From: an uncultured bacterium
Lineage (GTDB): Bacteria; Planctomycetota; UBA1135; GCA-002686595
DNA: 50,751 nt
Direction of reading: 5' to 3'
Assembly: GCA_905480285.1 (NCBI GenBank)
Contig: CAJQPT010000141.1
Location: 1 to 50,751 of the forward strand
Under the pieces are notes generated by a model, which made no database searches, was not told where the DNA came from, and saw only the letters and a program-made list of their open reading frames with translations. Made by a program: the position numbers and the translations under genes. The stretch's first letter is position 1; each line of letters starts with the position of its first letter. Below, piece by piece: positions 16,689 to 24,095 of this stretch.

Positions 16689-17837
16689 GTGAAGACCGCA
16701 CCCCTCACCAAACACCTCGCCTTCCCGGCCGCCGGCGTCGCCGGCGTCCTCCTCCTCTCCTGCATGGCAGCGCCGCCCTCGTCGGTGCTCGCGTTCGACG
16801 GCGGCCGCGTCCTCGCGGCTGACCCCACCGAGGCAGAACAGGTGGAGCTTCTCCTCGCGAAACTCCAACCCGAGCTCCTCGGGTTGCTCCCCGATACCGC
16901 CTTCGAGGACCTCGACGTCTGGATCCAGGACACCCCGAGCCTCTACAGCAACCCGACCGAGGCCAGCACCGACGCCGAAGGCCTGTGGTCCCCCACGCAC
17001 CAGCGCATCATGCTCTCGCGTCACGCGGACCACATCGAGCGAACCCTCGCTCACGAGCTCACCCACGCCGCCCTCGGCGAGAGCTGGGGCCTCCTGCCCG
17101 GCTCGATGGAGGAGGGCCTCGCAGATCACGTCTCCGGCTCCCTCTGCGAGAGCGGCGCCTCTCGGCTCCGCGCGGGCCGCCTGTCCAGCGCCTGCCTCGC
17201 CACCGGCGGCGTCTCGATCCAGGTGGATGTGATGCCCCGCACCCACATGGCCAGCACCGGGAAGGCCTCCAACGGCGAAGCCCGCACCGGGTGGTCCGCC
17301 TCCATCCGCCTCAAGGGCGAGGCCGAGGGCACCGACCCCATGGACGTCTTCCGCCTCGCCGCGGGGCTGTCCTCGACCCGTCTCGAAAGTGGCGCGAAGC
17401 GCGGCTTCTACGGCCTCGCCTACCTCGCCGTCTCTCGCATCGTCGACCGTGACGGCTACAGCGGGCTGCAGGCGCTCTGCCTCGAGGCCACCGAGCAAGG
17501 CCTCTCCAGGGTGCCCTCCTCCTGGATCCTTGACGCCGCCGACCTGGACGCTGAGGCCGCGAGCTGGCGCCGCGCCGCTGCCGACGCCATGGGCGAGGCG
17601 GAGCTCCTTGAGCTGGTGCGCATGTACCCGAGCTTCATCTCGGACTCGATCGAGGGCTACCTCTCCTCCACAGGCGCCTCCCTCGACGTGATCCCCGAGC
17701 TGGAGGTCGAGATCTCCCTCCGTGAAGGCACTGCCCAGGTGCGCCTCAGCCAGCTCCCTGTGCTCCGGGAGCAGCTCGTAGCCGACATCACCCGGCGGCA
17801 CGTGGACACGCTTCGACTCGCCTCAGCCCATCGCTGA
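16689..17837 (+). CDS. Lipoprotein with HExxH gluzincin-like metallopeptidase domain
   Basis: 382 residues from the GTG at 16689 (a TTG at 16647 would add 14). Signal peptide with lipobox LLLSC, Cys at about residue 25. The motif LAHELTHAALGES (HELTH, 122-126) followed by MEEGLADH (Glu about 141-142) is the gluzincin pattern HExxH...E, typical of secreted peptidases of the MA clan. The remaining 230 residues are helical with no recognised domain. The last 15 bp overlap the tail of the convergent ABC permease gene. By inference it acts at the cell surface. It is one of three unrelated-looking HExxH exported proteins in the window. Confidence 0.8.
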   Translation: MKTAPLTKHLAFPAAGVAGVLLLSCMAAPPSSVLAFDGGRVLAADPTEAEQVELLLAKLQPELLGLLPDTAFEDLDVWIQDTPSLYSNPTEASTDAEGLWSPTHQRIMLSRHADHIERTLAHELTHAALGESWGLLPGSMEEGLADHVSGSLCESGASRLRAGRLSSACLATGGVSIQVDVMPRTHMASTGKASNGEARTGWSASIRLKGEAEGTDPMDVFRLAAGLSSTRLESGAKRGFYGLAYLAVSRIVDRDGYSGLQALCLEATEQGLSRVPSSWILDAADLDAEAASWRRAAADAMGEAELLELVRMYPSFISDSIEGYLSSTGASLDVIPELEVEISLREGTAQVRLSQLPVLREQLVADITRRHVDTLRLASAHR

Positions 17838-18713
17838 TTCGTAGCGCCGCAGGCCCCGCCGGAACACGCGGGTCACGAGCACAGCGAAGGCGATGAGGAC
17901 CAGCGGGTAGCCGAGGGCGAAGCCCGGATCCAGCCGCCCAAGGACCAGTGAAGCGGGGTACCACGCCATCCCCGCCACCGGCAAGACGAACATCAGGACG
18001 CGCCCCACCGCGCCAGGATACACCTCCAGCGGCCGCTCGCCGAAGCTCGTGACGAGCATGGACACCAGGTGCCCCACGTCCGAGTTCAGCAGCCAGAACT
18101 CCACGACGTTGTAGGAGAGCATCAGGAACACCTGGGACCATGCGATGACGACCGCGGCGCACGGCAGCGCCCAGAGCAGCGTGAGCGGCTCGACGAGCTC
18201 CGGCGCCACGCCGGCGAGCGCGAAGGCCAGCCAGCCGCACCCGAAGAGGAGGTTCGTCAGCCCCTCCGGGCTGAAGCGCTGGAAGAAGTACAGGAACGCG
18301 GTGGGGCCCGGTCGGACCCGGATCGAGTCCAGGTTGCCGTTCTTCAGGTCCTGACCGAAGTGCCACTGCTGGCCCAGGAAGGTCATGAAGAGCCCGTCCG
18401 CCACGAACACCATGCCCATGTAGACGCGCATCTCCTCGTGGGTCCAACCGCCCAGCGTCAGCGCCTCCGTGCCCCCGAGCCCGTAGAGGATCTCGAACGT
18501 CAAGATGAAGGCCGCGTAGAAGCACAGGTCCATCAGCACCTGGTTGATGAACTCCACCCGGAACTGACTCTTGCGAACGAAGCCGATTCGCACGTACTGG
18601 CGCTCCACGGCGAGTCCCCAGCGGAGCGCCGACGCGATCCCCCGCGGGGACTGCCCTCGCTGGACGCCGGGCTCCTGGGGCCCGCTCGGCCCTCCTGAAT
18701 CGAGCGTGCTCAC
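17823..18713 (-). CDS. ABC-2 type exporter permease (COG3694-like), second permease
   Basis: 296 residues from the GTG at 18713, which overlaps the stop of the first permease by 4 nt (GTGA). About six hydrophobic segments. The block ERQYVRIGFVRKSQFRVEFINQ before the first membrane segment, GGWTHEEMRVYMGM and LDSIRVRPGPTAFLYFFQRF are the DUF990-type pattern found in permeases that accompany COG4586 ATPases. It probably forms a heterodimeric pore with the upstream permease, exporting an unknown substrate. The C-terminus overlaps the convergent metallopeptidase gene by 15 bp. Part of queD-ATPase-permease-permease. Confidence 0.85.
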   Translation of the reverse strand: MSTLDSGGPSGPQEPGVQRGQSPRGIASALRWGLAVERQYVRIGFVRKSQFRVEFINQVLMDLCFYAAFILTFEILYGLGGTEALTLGGWTHEEMRVYMGMVFVADGLFMTFLGQQWHFGQDLKNGNLDSIRVRPGPTAFLYFFQRFSPEGLTNLLFGCGWLAFALAGVAPELVEPLTLLWALPCAAVVIAWSQVFLMLSYNVVEFWLLNSDVGHLVSMLVTSFGERPLEVYPGAVGRVLMFVLPVAGMAWYPASLVLGRLDPGFALGYPLVLIAFAVLVTRVFRRGLRRYESAMG

Positions 18714-19639
18714 ATCCCCGCTCCCACGTACCGGGCGAGCCCACGACGCCACACCCACCGTCTGAGGACCTCAAGGGCCACCAGCTGCACCGCCACCAGC
18801 GCCGCTCCGAAGAGAAAGTCCTCCGTCCCCAACCGCCCCATGAGGAGCTCGATGGGCGCGGTGATCATCCAGTAAGGGAACCCGAAGGACAGGACCCCGT
18901 AGAAGGCCGCGGGCATCTGCGAGACGGGCACGAGCGCGCCCCCCGTGAAGCCGATCACGAACCAGGCCATCACGAGCAGGCTCCAGACCACATCGAGCCA
19001 GAAGGCCATCGCGTTCAGGGTGAAGAAGATGAGGAAGCAGCAGTAGCTCCCCATCAGCACGAGCGTTCCCGCCTGGAGGGTCGCCGCGGCGCTCACCGGG
19101 ACCAGCCAGTGGTCGGGAGCCACCGCGTAGCCGATGAGCCAGACAAGCCCTGCGACCACCACCTGCATGAGCGTGAACTGCAGGAAGCGCCCCTGGTGCA
19201 GCACAAAGAACCGAAAGGGCATGACCAGGTACTTCGTCACGCGCCCCTCGAAGATCTCGGTGGCCAGGTCGAGCGCCCGGCTGTGGAAGATGAGCTTGCG
19301 CACCACCACGAGGCCCGCCACGTACTGGATGATCTCGGGGTAGGTCCATCCGCCCAGCGCCACGGCAGCCGCCCCCGGGTCCGACCCTGGGTCCGACCCC
19401 ACCTCCGAGCCTGCCCCCGGGCCTGCCCCCGGGCCTGCCCCCGGGCCTGCCCCCGGGCCCGCGATGGCCGCCGCGCTCCCGTAGAGCGCGGTGTAGACGA
19501 AGAGCATCACGAGCGGCTCGACGGTGCCGTTGAGCACCTCGCGCACGAAGAAGCCCGCGCGGAACTGGATGCGCTTGCGGAACTCGTAGGCCACCGCACG
19601 CAGCAGGAGTGCGGGGGCACGCAGCGCCGCGGAGGTCAC
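18710..19639 (-). CDS. ABC-2 type exporter permease (COG4587-like), first permease, with Gly-Pro-Ala insertion
   Basis: 309 residues from the GTG at 19639, overlapping the ATPase stop by 4 nt. N-terminal amphipathic stretch YEFRKRIQFRAGFFVREVLNG, first membrane segment VEPLVMLFVYTALYGSAAA, then an insertion of GPGA repeats followed by GSDPGSDP (about 64-90), then GGWTYPEIIQYVAGL and further membrane segments (LVMPFRFFVLHQGRFLQF, FGFPYWMITAPIELLMGRL). The repeat lies in the loop where its partner permease has none. It is encoded by exact 12-bp units, so it looks like a recent expansion. Pairs with the second permease and the ATPase. Confidence 0.85.
   Translation of the reverse strand: MTSAALRAPALLLRAVAYEFRKRIQFRAGFFVREVLNGTVEPLVMLFVYTALYGSAAAIAGPGAGPGAGPGAGPGAGSEVGSDPGSDPGAAAVALGGWTYPEIIQYVAGLVVVRKLIFHSRALDLATEIFEGRVTKYLVMPFRFFVLHQGRFLQFTLMQVVVAGLVWLIGYAVAPDHWLVPVSAAATLQAGTLVLMGSYCCFLIFFTLNAMAFWLDVVWSLLVMAWFVIGFTGGALVPVSQMPAAFYGVLSFGFPYWMITAPIELLMGRLGTEDFLFGAALVAVQLVALEVLRRWVWRRGLARYVGAGM
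19377..19457. repeat. 12-bp tandem repeats inside the permease gene
   Basis: Four identical copies of cctgcccccggg at 19410-19457 and two of gggtccgaccc(t/c) at 19377-19400. In frame on the minus strand, encoding GPGA and GSDP repeats. Confidence 0.9.
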
Positions 19640-20700
19640 CGCTCGCCGCCCTCGGCGGCCTTGATGCCGCGCCGATAGATCTCCCGAATCAGGCGCTCCA
19701 GCGGCTGCCGTTCCACCGAGAGGTCCTTCACCTCGAGCAGCGAGAAGAGCCTCGGCACGAGCTCGGCGAGGCGCTCTGCAGAGACGATGACCGTCAGCGC
19801 CCCGGCGCTGCGCCCGGCGAGCTCGGCTCCGTGCAGGGAGAGCTCTGCGACGAGGGACTCCTCGTCGATCCGGGCGTTCGGGTGGACGTGGACCTCCACC
19901 GCCCGCTTCCCCGTCACCCGCTGGGAGAGATCGGTCAGGCCCCCGTCGAACGCCACTGCCCCCTGGTCGAGGACCACGATCCGGCGGCATGTCTCCTCGA
20001 TGTCCTCGAGGTCGTGGCTGGTGAGCACGAAGGTCACAGAACGCTGCCGGGAGAGGCCCACGAGGAACCGGCGGATCGTCTCCCGAGAGATCAGGTCCAG
20101 GCCGATGGTGGGCTCATCCAGGAAGACGACCTCCGGCGAGTGCAGGAAGGCGCCGATGATCTCCATCTTCATGCGCTGCCCCAGGGACAGCTGGCGGAGC
20201 TGGATCTTGAGCCGGTCCTCCACGTCGAGCATCGAGGCGAAGCGCGCCAGGCGTTCGGCGAAGTCGGCGTCGGAGACCCCGTAGATCTCCTTGAGCAGGC
20301 GGAAGGAGTCGATCGGAGGGAGGTCCCACCACAGCTGGCTCTTCTGCCCCATCACGAGGGCCAGGCGCCGCTTCTCGGCGTCCCTCAGGTCAAAGGAGTC
20401 TCGCCCCAGCAGCCTCGCTTCCCCGGAGGACGCGGGCACGATCCCGGCGAGGATCTTGACCAGCGTCGTCTTCCCCGCGCCGTTCGCCCCGATCAAGCCA
20501 ACGCTCTCGCCCCGCTCGACGCGCAGATCAACGCCGTCGAGGGCCGCGATGTCCACGTGCTCACGGGCGACAAAGTTCTTGAGGATCCCGCGCAGCCCGG
20601 GCACTCGTTCGAAGGTCCGGAACACCTTCCGGACTCCGCGCGCTTCCAGCACCGGGCCGTCGGCGGCGCGATGAGGCGTTGAACCCGACAGACCGCTCAC
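19636..20700 (-). CDS. ABC exporter ATP-binding protein (COG4586-like)
   Basis: 354 residues from the GTG at 20700, which overlaps the queD stop by 4 nt (GTGA); a TTG at 20715 is a weaker option. Walker A GANGAGKT (71-78), the COG4586-type segment VMGQKSQLWWDLPPIDSF (about 117-133), ABC signature LSLGQ (171-175), Walker B VVFLDEP (191-197), H-loop H229 in LTSHD. An extra C-terminal domain of about 100 residues follows (VEVHVHPNARIDEESLV onward), as usual in this family. It energises the two downstream permeases. Substrate unknown; coupling to queD raises a pterin or related compound only as speculation. Confidence 0.92.
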   Translation of the reverse strand: MSGLSGSTPHRAADGPVLEARGVRKVFRTFERVPGLRGILKNFVAREHVDIAALDGVDLRVERGESVGLIGANGAGKTTLVKILAGIVPASSGEARLLGRDSFDLRDAEKRRLALVMGQKSQLWWDLPPIDSFRLLKEIYGVSDADFAERLARFASMLDVEDRLKIQLRQLSLGQRMKMEIIGAFLHSPEVVFLDEPTIGLDLISRETIRRFLVGLSRQRSVTFVLTSHDLEDIEETCRRIVVLDQGAVAFDGGLTDLSQRVTGKRAVEVHVHPNARIDEESLVAELSLHGAELAGRSAGALTVIVSAERLAELVPRLFSLLEVKDLSVERQPLERLIREIYRRGIKAAEGGER

Positions 20701-21149
20701 ACGGACAGGGTCCAATCCGCGTGGCAGTTCGGCGTCTCGAAGACTCGCAGGCCCACCAGCCGCACCCCGCGCCCTGCGGCATCGGGGAGCTGGTCGAACT
20801 CCTCCTGGAACCGGGACGCCAGCCAGCCGCAGAGATTCTCAACGGTCGTCGGGAAGTTCACCTCGCAGCGCTTGTCCCCCTGCGAATCGAGGAAGTCGCG
20901 GAGCGCCGCGTCCCCCTTGTCCACGATGCATGCGTGGTCCAGGTGACCATCCACGAAGCCCTTCATGGCCTTGAAGGCATCCCCGAAGTCCAGGACCATG
21001 CCCAGCTCGTCCGTCGTCTCTGCGCTCAGCGTGGCGATGGCGACGTAGCGGTGGCCGTGCAGGTTCTTGCACTTGGTGGTACAGCGCGGGCCGAGCCGGT
21101 GCGCCATGTCCCACTCGATCCGCCTGGAGATGGTGACCGTGCCGTTCAT
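20697..21149 (-). CDS. queD: 6-carboxy-5,6,7,8-tetrahydropterin synthase / 6-pyruvoyl-tetrahydropterin synthase family (QueD)
   Basis: 150 residues from the ATG at 21149. Zinc ligands are visible as AHRL and HGHRY; the motif CKNLHGH fits the CxxxHGH pattern of QueD/PTPS-I, with the cysteine as catalytic base. In PTPS-III enzymes that replace FolB the Cys is changed, so queuosine-type or biopterin-type chemistry is more likely. Conserved LDFGDAF and LDHACIVD follow. Other queuosine genes are not in the window. It lies head-to-head with folB across 63 bp, which contains a TATAAG-like element on the minus strand (21159-21164) and TATCAT on the plus strand (21198-21203), so both leaders would be very short. 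It heads the ABC exporter operon. Confidence 0.88.
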   Translation of the reverse strand: MNGTVTISRRIEWDMAHRLGPRCTTKCKNLHGHRYVAIATLSAETTDELGMVLDFGDAFKAMKGFVDGHLDHACIVDKGDAALRDFLDSQGDKRCEVNFPTTVENLCGWLASRFQEEFDQLPDAAGRGVRLVGLRVFETPNCHADWTLSV

Positions 21150-21212
21150 GGGGAGGAGCTTATAGCCTCGCGCCGCGCAGGTAGGGCTCCCTCCCGGTAT
21201 CATCCGCGAGTC

Positions 21213-21683
21213 ATGCTCCACGCCTCTCCCCTGGACACCGAGCGCCCCGCTGCCGAGCGCTCCTCCGGCGCCGCGCCGGACCTCGTCAAGATCCGCAACC
21301 TCCGGGCATGGTCCCTCATCGGGGTCCACCCCCACGAGCGCCTTCAGCCGCAGGAGATCAGGATCGACGTCTGGCTTGAGACAGACCACCGGGCAGCCGC
21401 GGCCTCCGACAATATCGTGGACGCGCTGGACTACTCAGCGGTGGCCCAGGCCTTCAGGGACCACGCGGGCGAATCGACGCACCAGCTCATCGAGACCCTC
21501 GGCGAGGACCTCGCCCGAATCGCCCTGGACCGGTTCGGAGCGCGAGCGGTCCGCATCTCGGTCGAGAAGTCGGGCGCGATCCCCGGCGCGGACGCCGTGG
21601 GCATCGAGATCGAGCGCCGTCGGTCCAGCACATCCGAGCACGGCACGACCGGATCTGGCGCCACCCCCAATCGCGGCAGATGA
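21213..21683 (+). CDS. folB: Dihydroneopterin aldolase FolB
   Basis: Folate pathway enzyme cleaving 7,8-dihydroneopterin to 6-hydroxymethyl-dihydropterin and glycolaldehyde. 156 residues, longer than the usual 120 or so because of a 24-residue N-terminal and a 20-residue C-terminal low-complexity extension. Core: VKIRNLRAWSLIGVHPHERLQPQEI with the substrate-binding Glu in HER, ALDYSAVAQAF, and VEKSGAIPGADAVGIEIER, which carries the catalytic Lys region (KPxA of other FolBs reads KSGA). The ATG at 21213 is the only start shortly before the core. Its TGA overlaps the folK ATG (ATGA, 21680-21683), so the two are translationally coupled. Confidence 0.88.
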   Translation: MLHASPLDTERPAAERSSGAAPDLVKIRNLRAWSLIGVHPHERLQPQEIRIDVWLETDHRAAAASDNIVDALDYSAVAQAFRDHAGESTHQLIETLGEDLARIALDRFGARAVRISVEKSGAIPGADAVGIEIERRRSSTSEHGTTGSGATPNRGR

Positions 21684-22243
21684 GCGGCTCCGGCGCCACA
21701 CGCTCCCCGCAAGGCCGGCGCTTTCCGAGGGGCCGGGACACGAGCCCCGAAGCGCGTCTCGTGGTCGTCGGCCTGGGCTCGAACGTCGACGGCCCCGCCA
21801 AGATCGACGAGGCGATCACCGAGATCTCCTTCCTGTACGACTTGCTCGCCCGGTCCACGCGCTACGTCAGCCCTGCCGTCACGGCCGACGACGAGCGCGA
21901 CGAGGCTGGGATCGGGGAGGGTGCGTCCAGGGAGGTCGAGAATTACTCCAACGCAGCCGTCCTGATTCGCACCGCCGAGGATCACGACGCCATCAAGGCC
22001 GCCCTCGGTGAGATCGAAGCACAGCTCGGTCGGGACCGCTCCACGCCTGCCTCGGTGGCCATCGACCTGGACATCCTCCTGATCCAGGACGAGGTCATCC
22101 GCGTCGGCTCACGCGTCCTCGTGCCCCACCCCGACCTTGAGACTCGACGCTACGCCGCGATCCCGAGCGCGGAGGTCGCGCCCTTCCTCCGACACTCGGT
22201 CACGGAAGTGCCCCTCTCCGACCTCGCCGCGGCGCTGGCCTGA
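21680..22243 (+). CDS. folK: Hydroxymethyl-dihydropterin pyrophosphokinase FolK, divergent
   Basis: 187 residues; start overlaps the folB stop by 4 nt. FolK transfers pyrophosphate from ATP to the folB product before condensation with pABA. Visible family features: LVVVGLGSNVDGP near the N-terminus, ENYSNAAVLIRT, LGEIEAQLGRDR and the two catalytic aspartates in IDLDILLI, then VLVPHPDLETRRYAAIPSAEVAP. Divergences: the classic GPRTxDLD signature reads ASVAIDLD, losing the Pro-Arg, and a polar 30-residue insertion (TADDERDEAGIGEGASRE) precedes the NYSN block. Context with folB supports FolK. Activity should be regarded as likely but not assured. Confidence 0.82.
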   Translation: MSGSGATRSPQGRRFPRGRDTSPEARLVVVGLGSNVDGPAKIDEAITEISFLYDLLARSTRYVSPAVTADDERDEAGIGEGASREVENYSNAAVLIRTAEDHDAIKAALGEIEAQLGRDRSTPASVAIDLDILLIQDEVIRVGSRVLVPHPDLETRRYAAIPSAEVAPFLRHSVTEVPLSDLAAALA

Positions 22244-22281
22244 GGTTCAAAGGGCCGGCGAGGGCGGAGCGAGGCGCCGAG

Positions 22282-23022
22282 TCAGAGCATCCAGCCGCCC
22301 GAGACCTCGAGGTTCTGGCCGATCATGTGACCGGCTTCCTCGGAGATCAGCCAGCGGGCGGTGGCGGCGACCTCTGACATCTTCGCTGGACGCCCCTGGG
22401 GAATCTTCGCCTGGAGCTCGGGGGAGAGCGTGTCGGGCGCGGCGCCGTCGTGCGGCACGAAGCCGGGCGAGATCATGTTCGCTCGAACGCCGTGGGGCGC
22501 CTCCTGCAGGGCCAACCCCCGCATGAACACGAGGAGCGCCGCCTTGGCGCTGATGTAGGCCGTGGTCACCGTGCGTGCCCGCCACCGCTCGAGCCCCGAG
22601 CAGCCGAAGAACACGTAGGCCCCGGCGCTCGCGCGCAGCGCATCACGAGCCGCGTCCACGACGTGCACGGCGGTCATGAGGTTGCCCTGGAACATGGCCT
22701 CGAACATGGCCGGCGTGGTCTCATCCAGCGAGGCCGTGAGGTAGGGGCCCACCGAGTGCACCACCGCATCGAGCCGGCCCTCTGCCTCGACCACCTCGCC
22801 GACGATCCGCGCGGCGTCTTCGGGCACCGCGACGTCCCCGATCCGCACGCCCCCCGGACCGAGCAAGCCCTCGAGCTCGGCCCGCTTGCCCTCCTGCCGC
22901 GAGGTCACGTGCACGCGCCAGCCCTCCGAGTGCAGCAGGCGAGCCACGCCAAGGCCGATGCCCTGGTTCCCGCCGGTGATGAGGGCGACCTTTTGCCGCG
23001 GCGCTGTCTCCGATTCGCTCAT
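22282..23022 (-). CDS. Short-chain dehydrogenase/reductase
   Basis: 246 residues from the ATG at 23022 (ATG 23037 would add five). Classical SDR: nucleotide-binding TGGNQGIG at 16-23, VVHSVGPYLTAS (in place of NNAG), catalytic Ser about 142 in GCSGLE, Tyr156 and Lys160 in YISAK, and the C-terminal block EAGHMIGQNLEVSGGWML. Substrate cannot be read from sequence. It resembles FabG-like and pteridine-reductase-like enzymes; the folB-folK neighbours on the opposite strand make a pterin reductase role possible but unproven. Convergent with folK (38 bp) and divergent from the amidohydrolase (about 108 bp). Confidence 0.88.
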   Translation of the reverse strand: MSESETAPRQKVALITGGNQGIGLGVARLLHSEGWRVHVTSRQEGKRAELEGLLGPGGVRIGDVAVPEDAARIVGEVVEAEGRLDAVVHSVGPYLTASLDETTPAMFEAMFQGNLMTAVHVVDAARDALRASAGAYVFFGCSGLERWRARTVTTAYISAKAALLVFMRGLALQEAPHGVRANMISPGFVPHDGAAPDTLSPELQAKIPQGRPAKMSEVAATARWLISEEAGHMIGQNLEVSGGWML

Positions 23023-23130
23023 GATCCGTGGGTTCATCCCGGGCGCGCCGACGATCCGGAGCGCGTTTGCTGAAGGGGGCGGTCCTTGACCTAGGATGTG
23101 CACAGGGCCGCAAGACGCGGCGACATCCTA

Positions 23131-24069
23131 ATGACCGACCATCCGATCACAGACTTCCACGCGCACTTCTTCGCGCGCCCCTTCTTCGACGCGCTTGCCC
23201 AGCAGAGCCCCCTCCCCGGGACTCCGGAGGAGAAGCTCGCCGCGGCCGCCGCCAAGGCCGGCCTTGAGCTGCCGGAGGGCCCCGTGGCGGCGCACCGGGA
23301 CCGGTGGCTGGCAGAGATGGACCGGAACGGCGTCCGGCGCCTGGCCGCCTTCGCCAGCGCTCCCGAGGAGATCCCCGCGGTCGCCGAGGCTGCCGCGGGT
23401 TCGGACGGCCGCCTCGTCCCGATCGCGGTCTGCAATCCGGTCGCCCCCGGAGCCGCAGACCGCCTGCGCCCGCTGCTGGAGCAGAAGGGGTTCCGCGGCG
23501 TGCTCCTCTTTCCCGCGATGCACCACTACCACGTCGCCGACGAGGCGGCGCGGCCCGTGCTCGACCTCCTCGAGGAGCACCGGGCCGTGGCCTACGTGCA
23601 CTGCGGGATCCTGGTCGTGAAGCTCCGCGACCTGCTCGGCCTACCGCGCCCCTACGACCTCAACTACGCGAACCCCCTCGACGTCATCCCCGCCGCCAAC
23701 CGGCACCCGGGCCTGACATTCTGTGTCCCGCACTTCGGGGCCGGCTTCCTGCGGGAGACCCTGATCGCGGGGGCCCAGTGCCCCAACGTCATCACCGACA
23801 CCTCGTCCACCAACAGCTGGACCAAGACCCAGCCGGACTTCCCGTCCCTGACAGACGTGCTGGCACGAGCCCTGGACGTCTTCGGTCCCGAGCGAGTCGT
23901 CTTCGGCACCGACTCGAACGTCTTCCCGGCCGGCTGGCGGCACGAGCGCTACGAGCGCTGGCGCGCCATCGCCCAGGAGCTCGGCCTGTCCGCCGAGGAC
24001 CAGCGGTCGCTCTTCTCTGCGAACGCCGAGCGGCTGCTCGCGCCGGCCGCTGCCCACGCGGCCACCTGA
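23131..24069 (+). CDS. TIM-barrel amidohydrolase (amidohydrolase_2 / ACMSD-like)
   Basis: 312 residues from the ATG at 23131. Metal-binding DFHAHFF with H10 and H12 near the N-terminus, a lysine-free barrel core, CVPHFGAGFLRETL containing a later metal His, and the terminal active-site Asp in VFGTDSNVFPAGW. This is the pattern of the ACMSD/2-pyrone decarboxylase-type amidohydrolases, which decarboxylate or hydrolyse small organic acids. The protein is probably cytoplasmic; no signal peptide. Convergent with the sialidase-like gene 26 bp away. Given aromatic degradation genes elsewhere in the window a role in ring-cleavage product metabolism is conceivable, but distance gives no support. Confidence 0.85.
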   Translation: MTDHPITDFHAHFFARPFFDALAQQSPLPGTPEEKLAAAAAKAGLELPEGPVAAHRDRWLAEMDRNGVRRLAAFASAPEEIPAVAEAAAGSDGRLVPIAVCNPVAPGAADRLRPLLEQKGFRGVLLFPAMHHYHVADEAARPVLDLLEEHRAVAYVHCGILVVKLRDLLGLPRPYDLNYANPLDVIPAANRHPGLTFCVPHFGAGFLRETLIAGAQCPNVITDTSSTNSWTKTQPDFPSLTDVLARALDVFGPERVVFGTDSNVFPAGWRHERYERWRAIAQELGLSAEDQRSLFSANAERLLAPAAAHAAT

Positions 24070-24095
24070 CCCACGGCGCCCGCCGCTGCGCGCGG

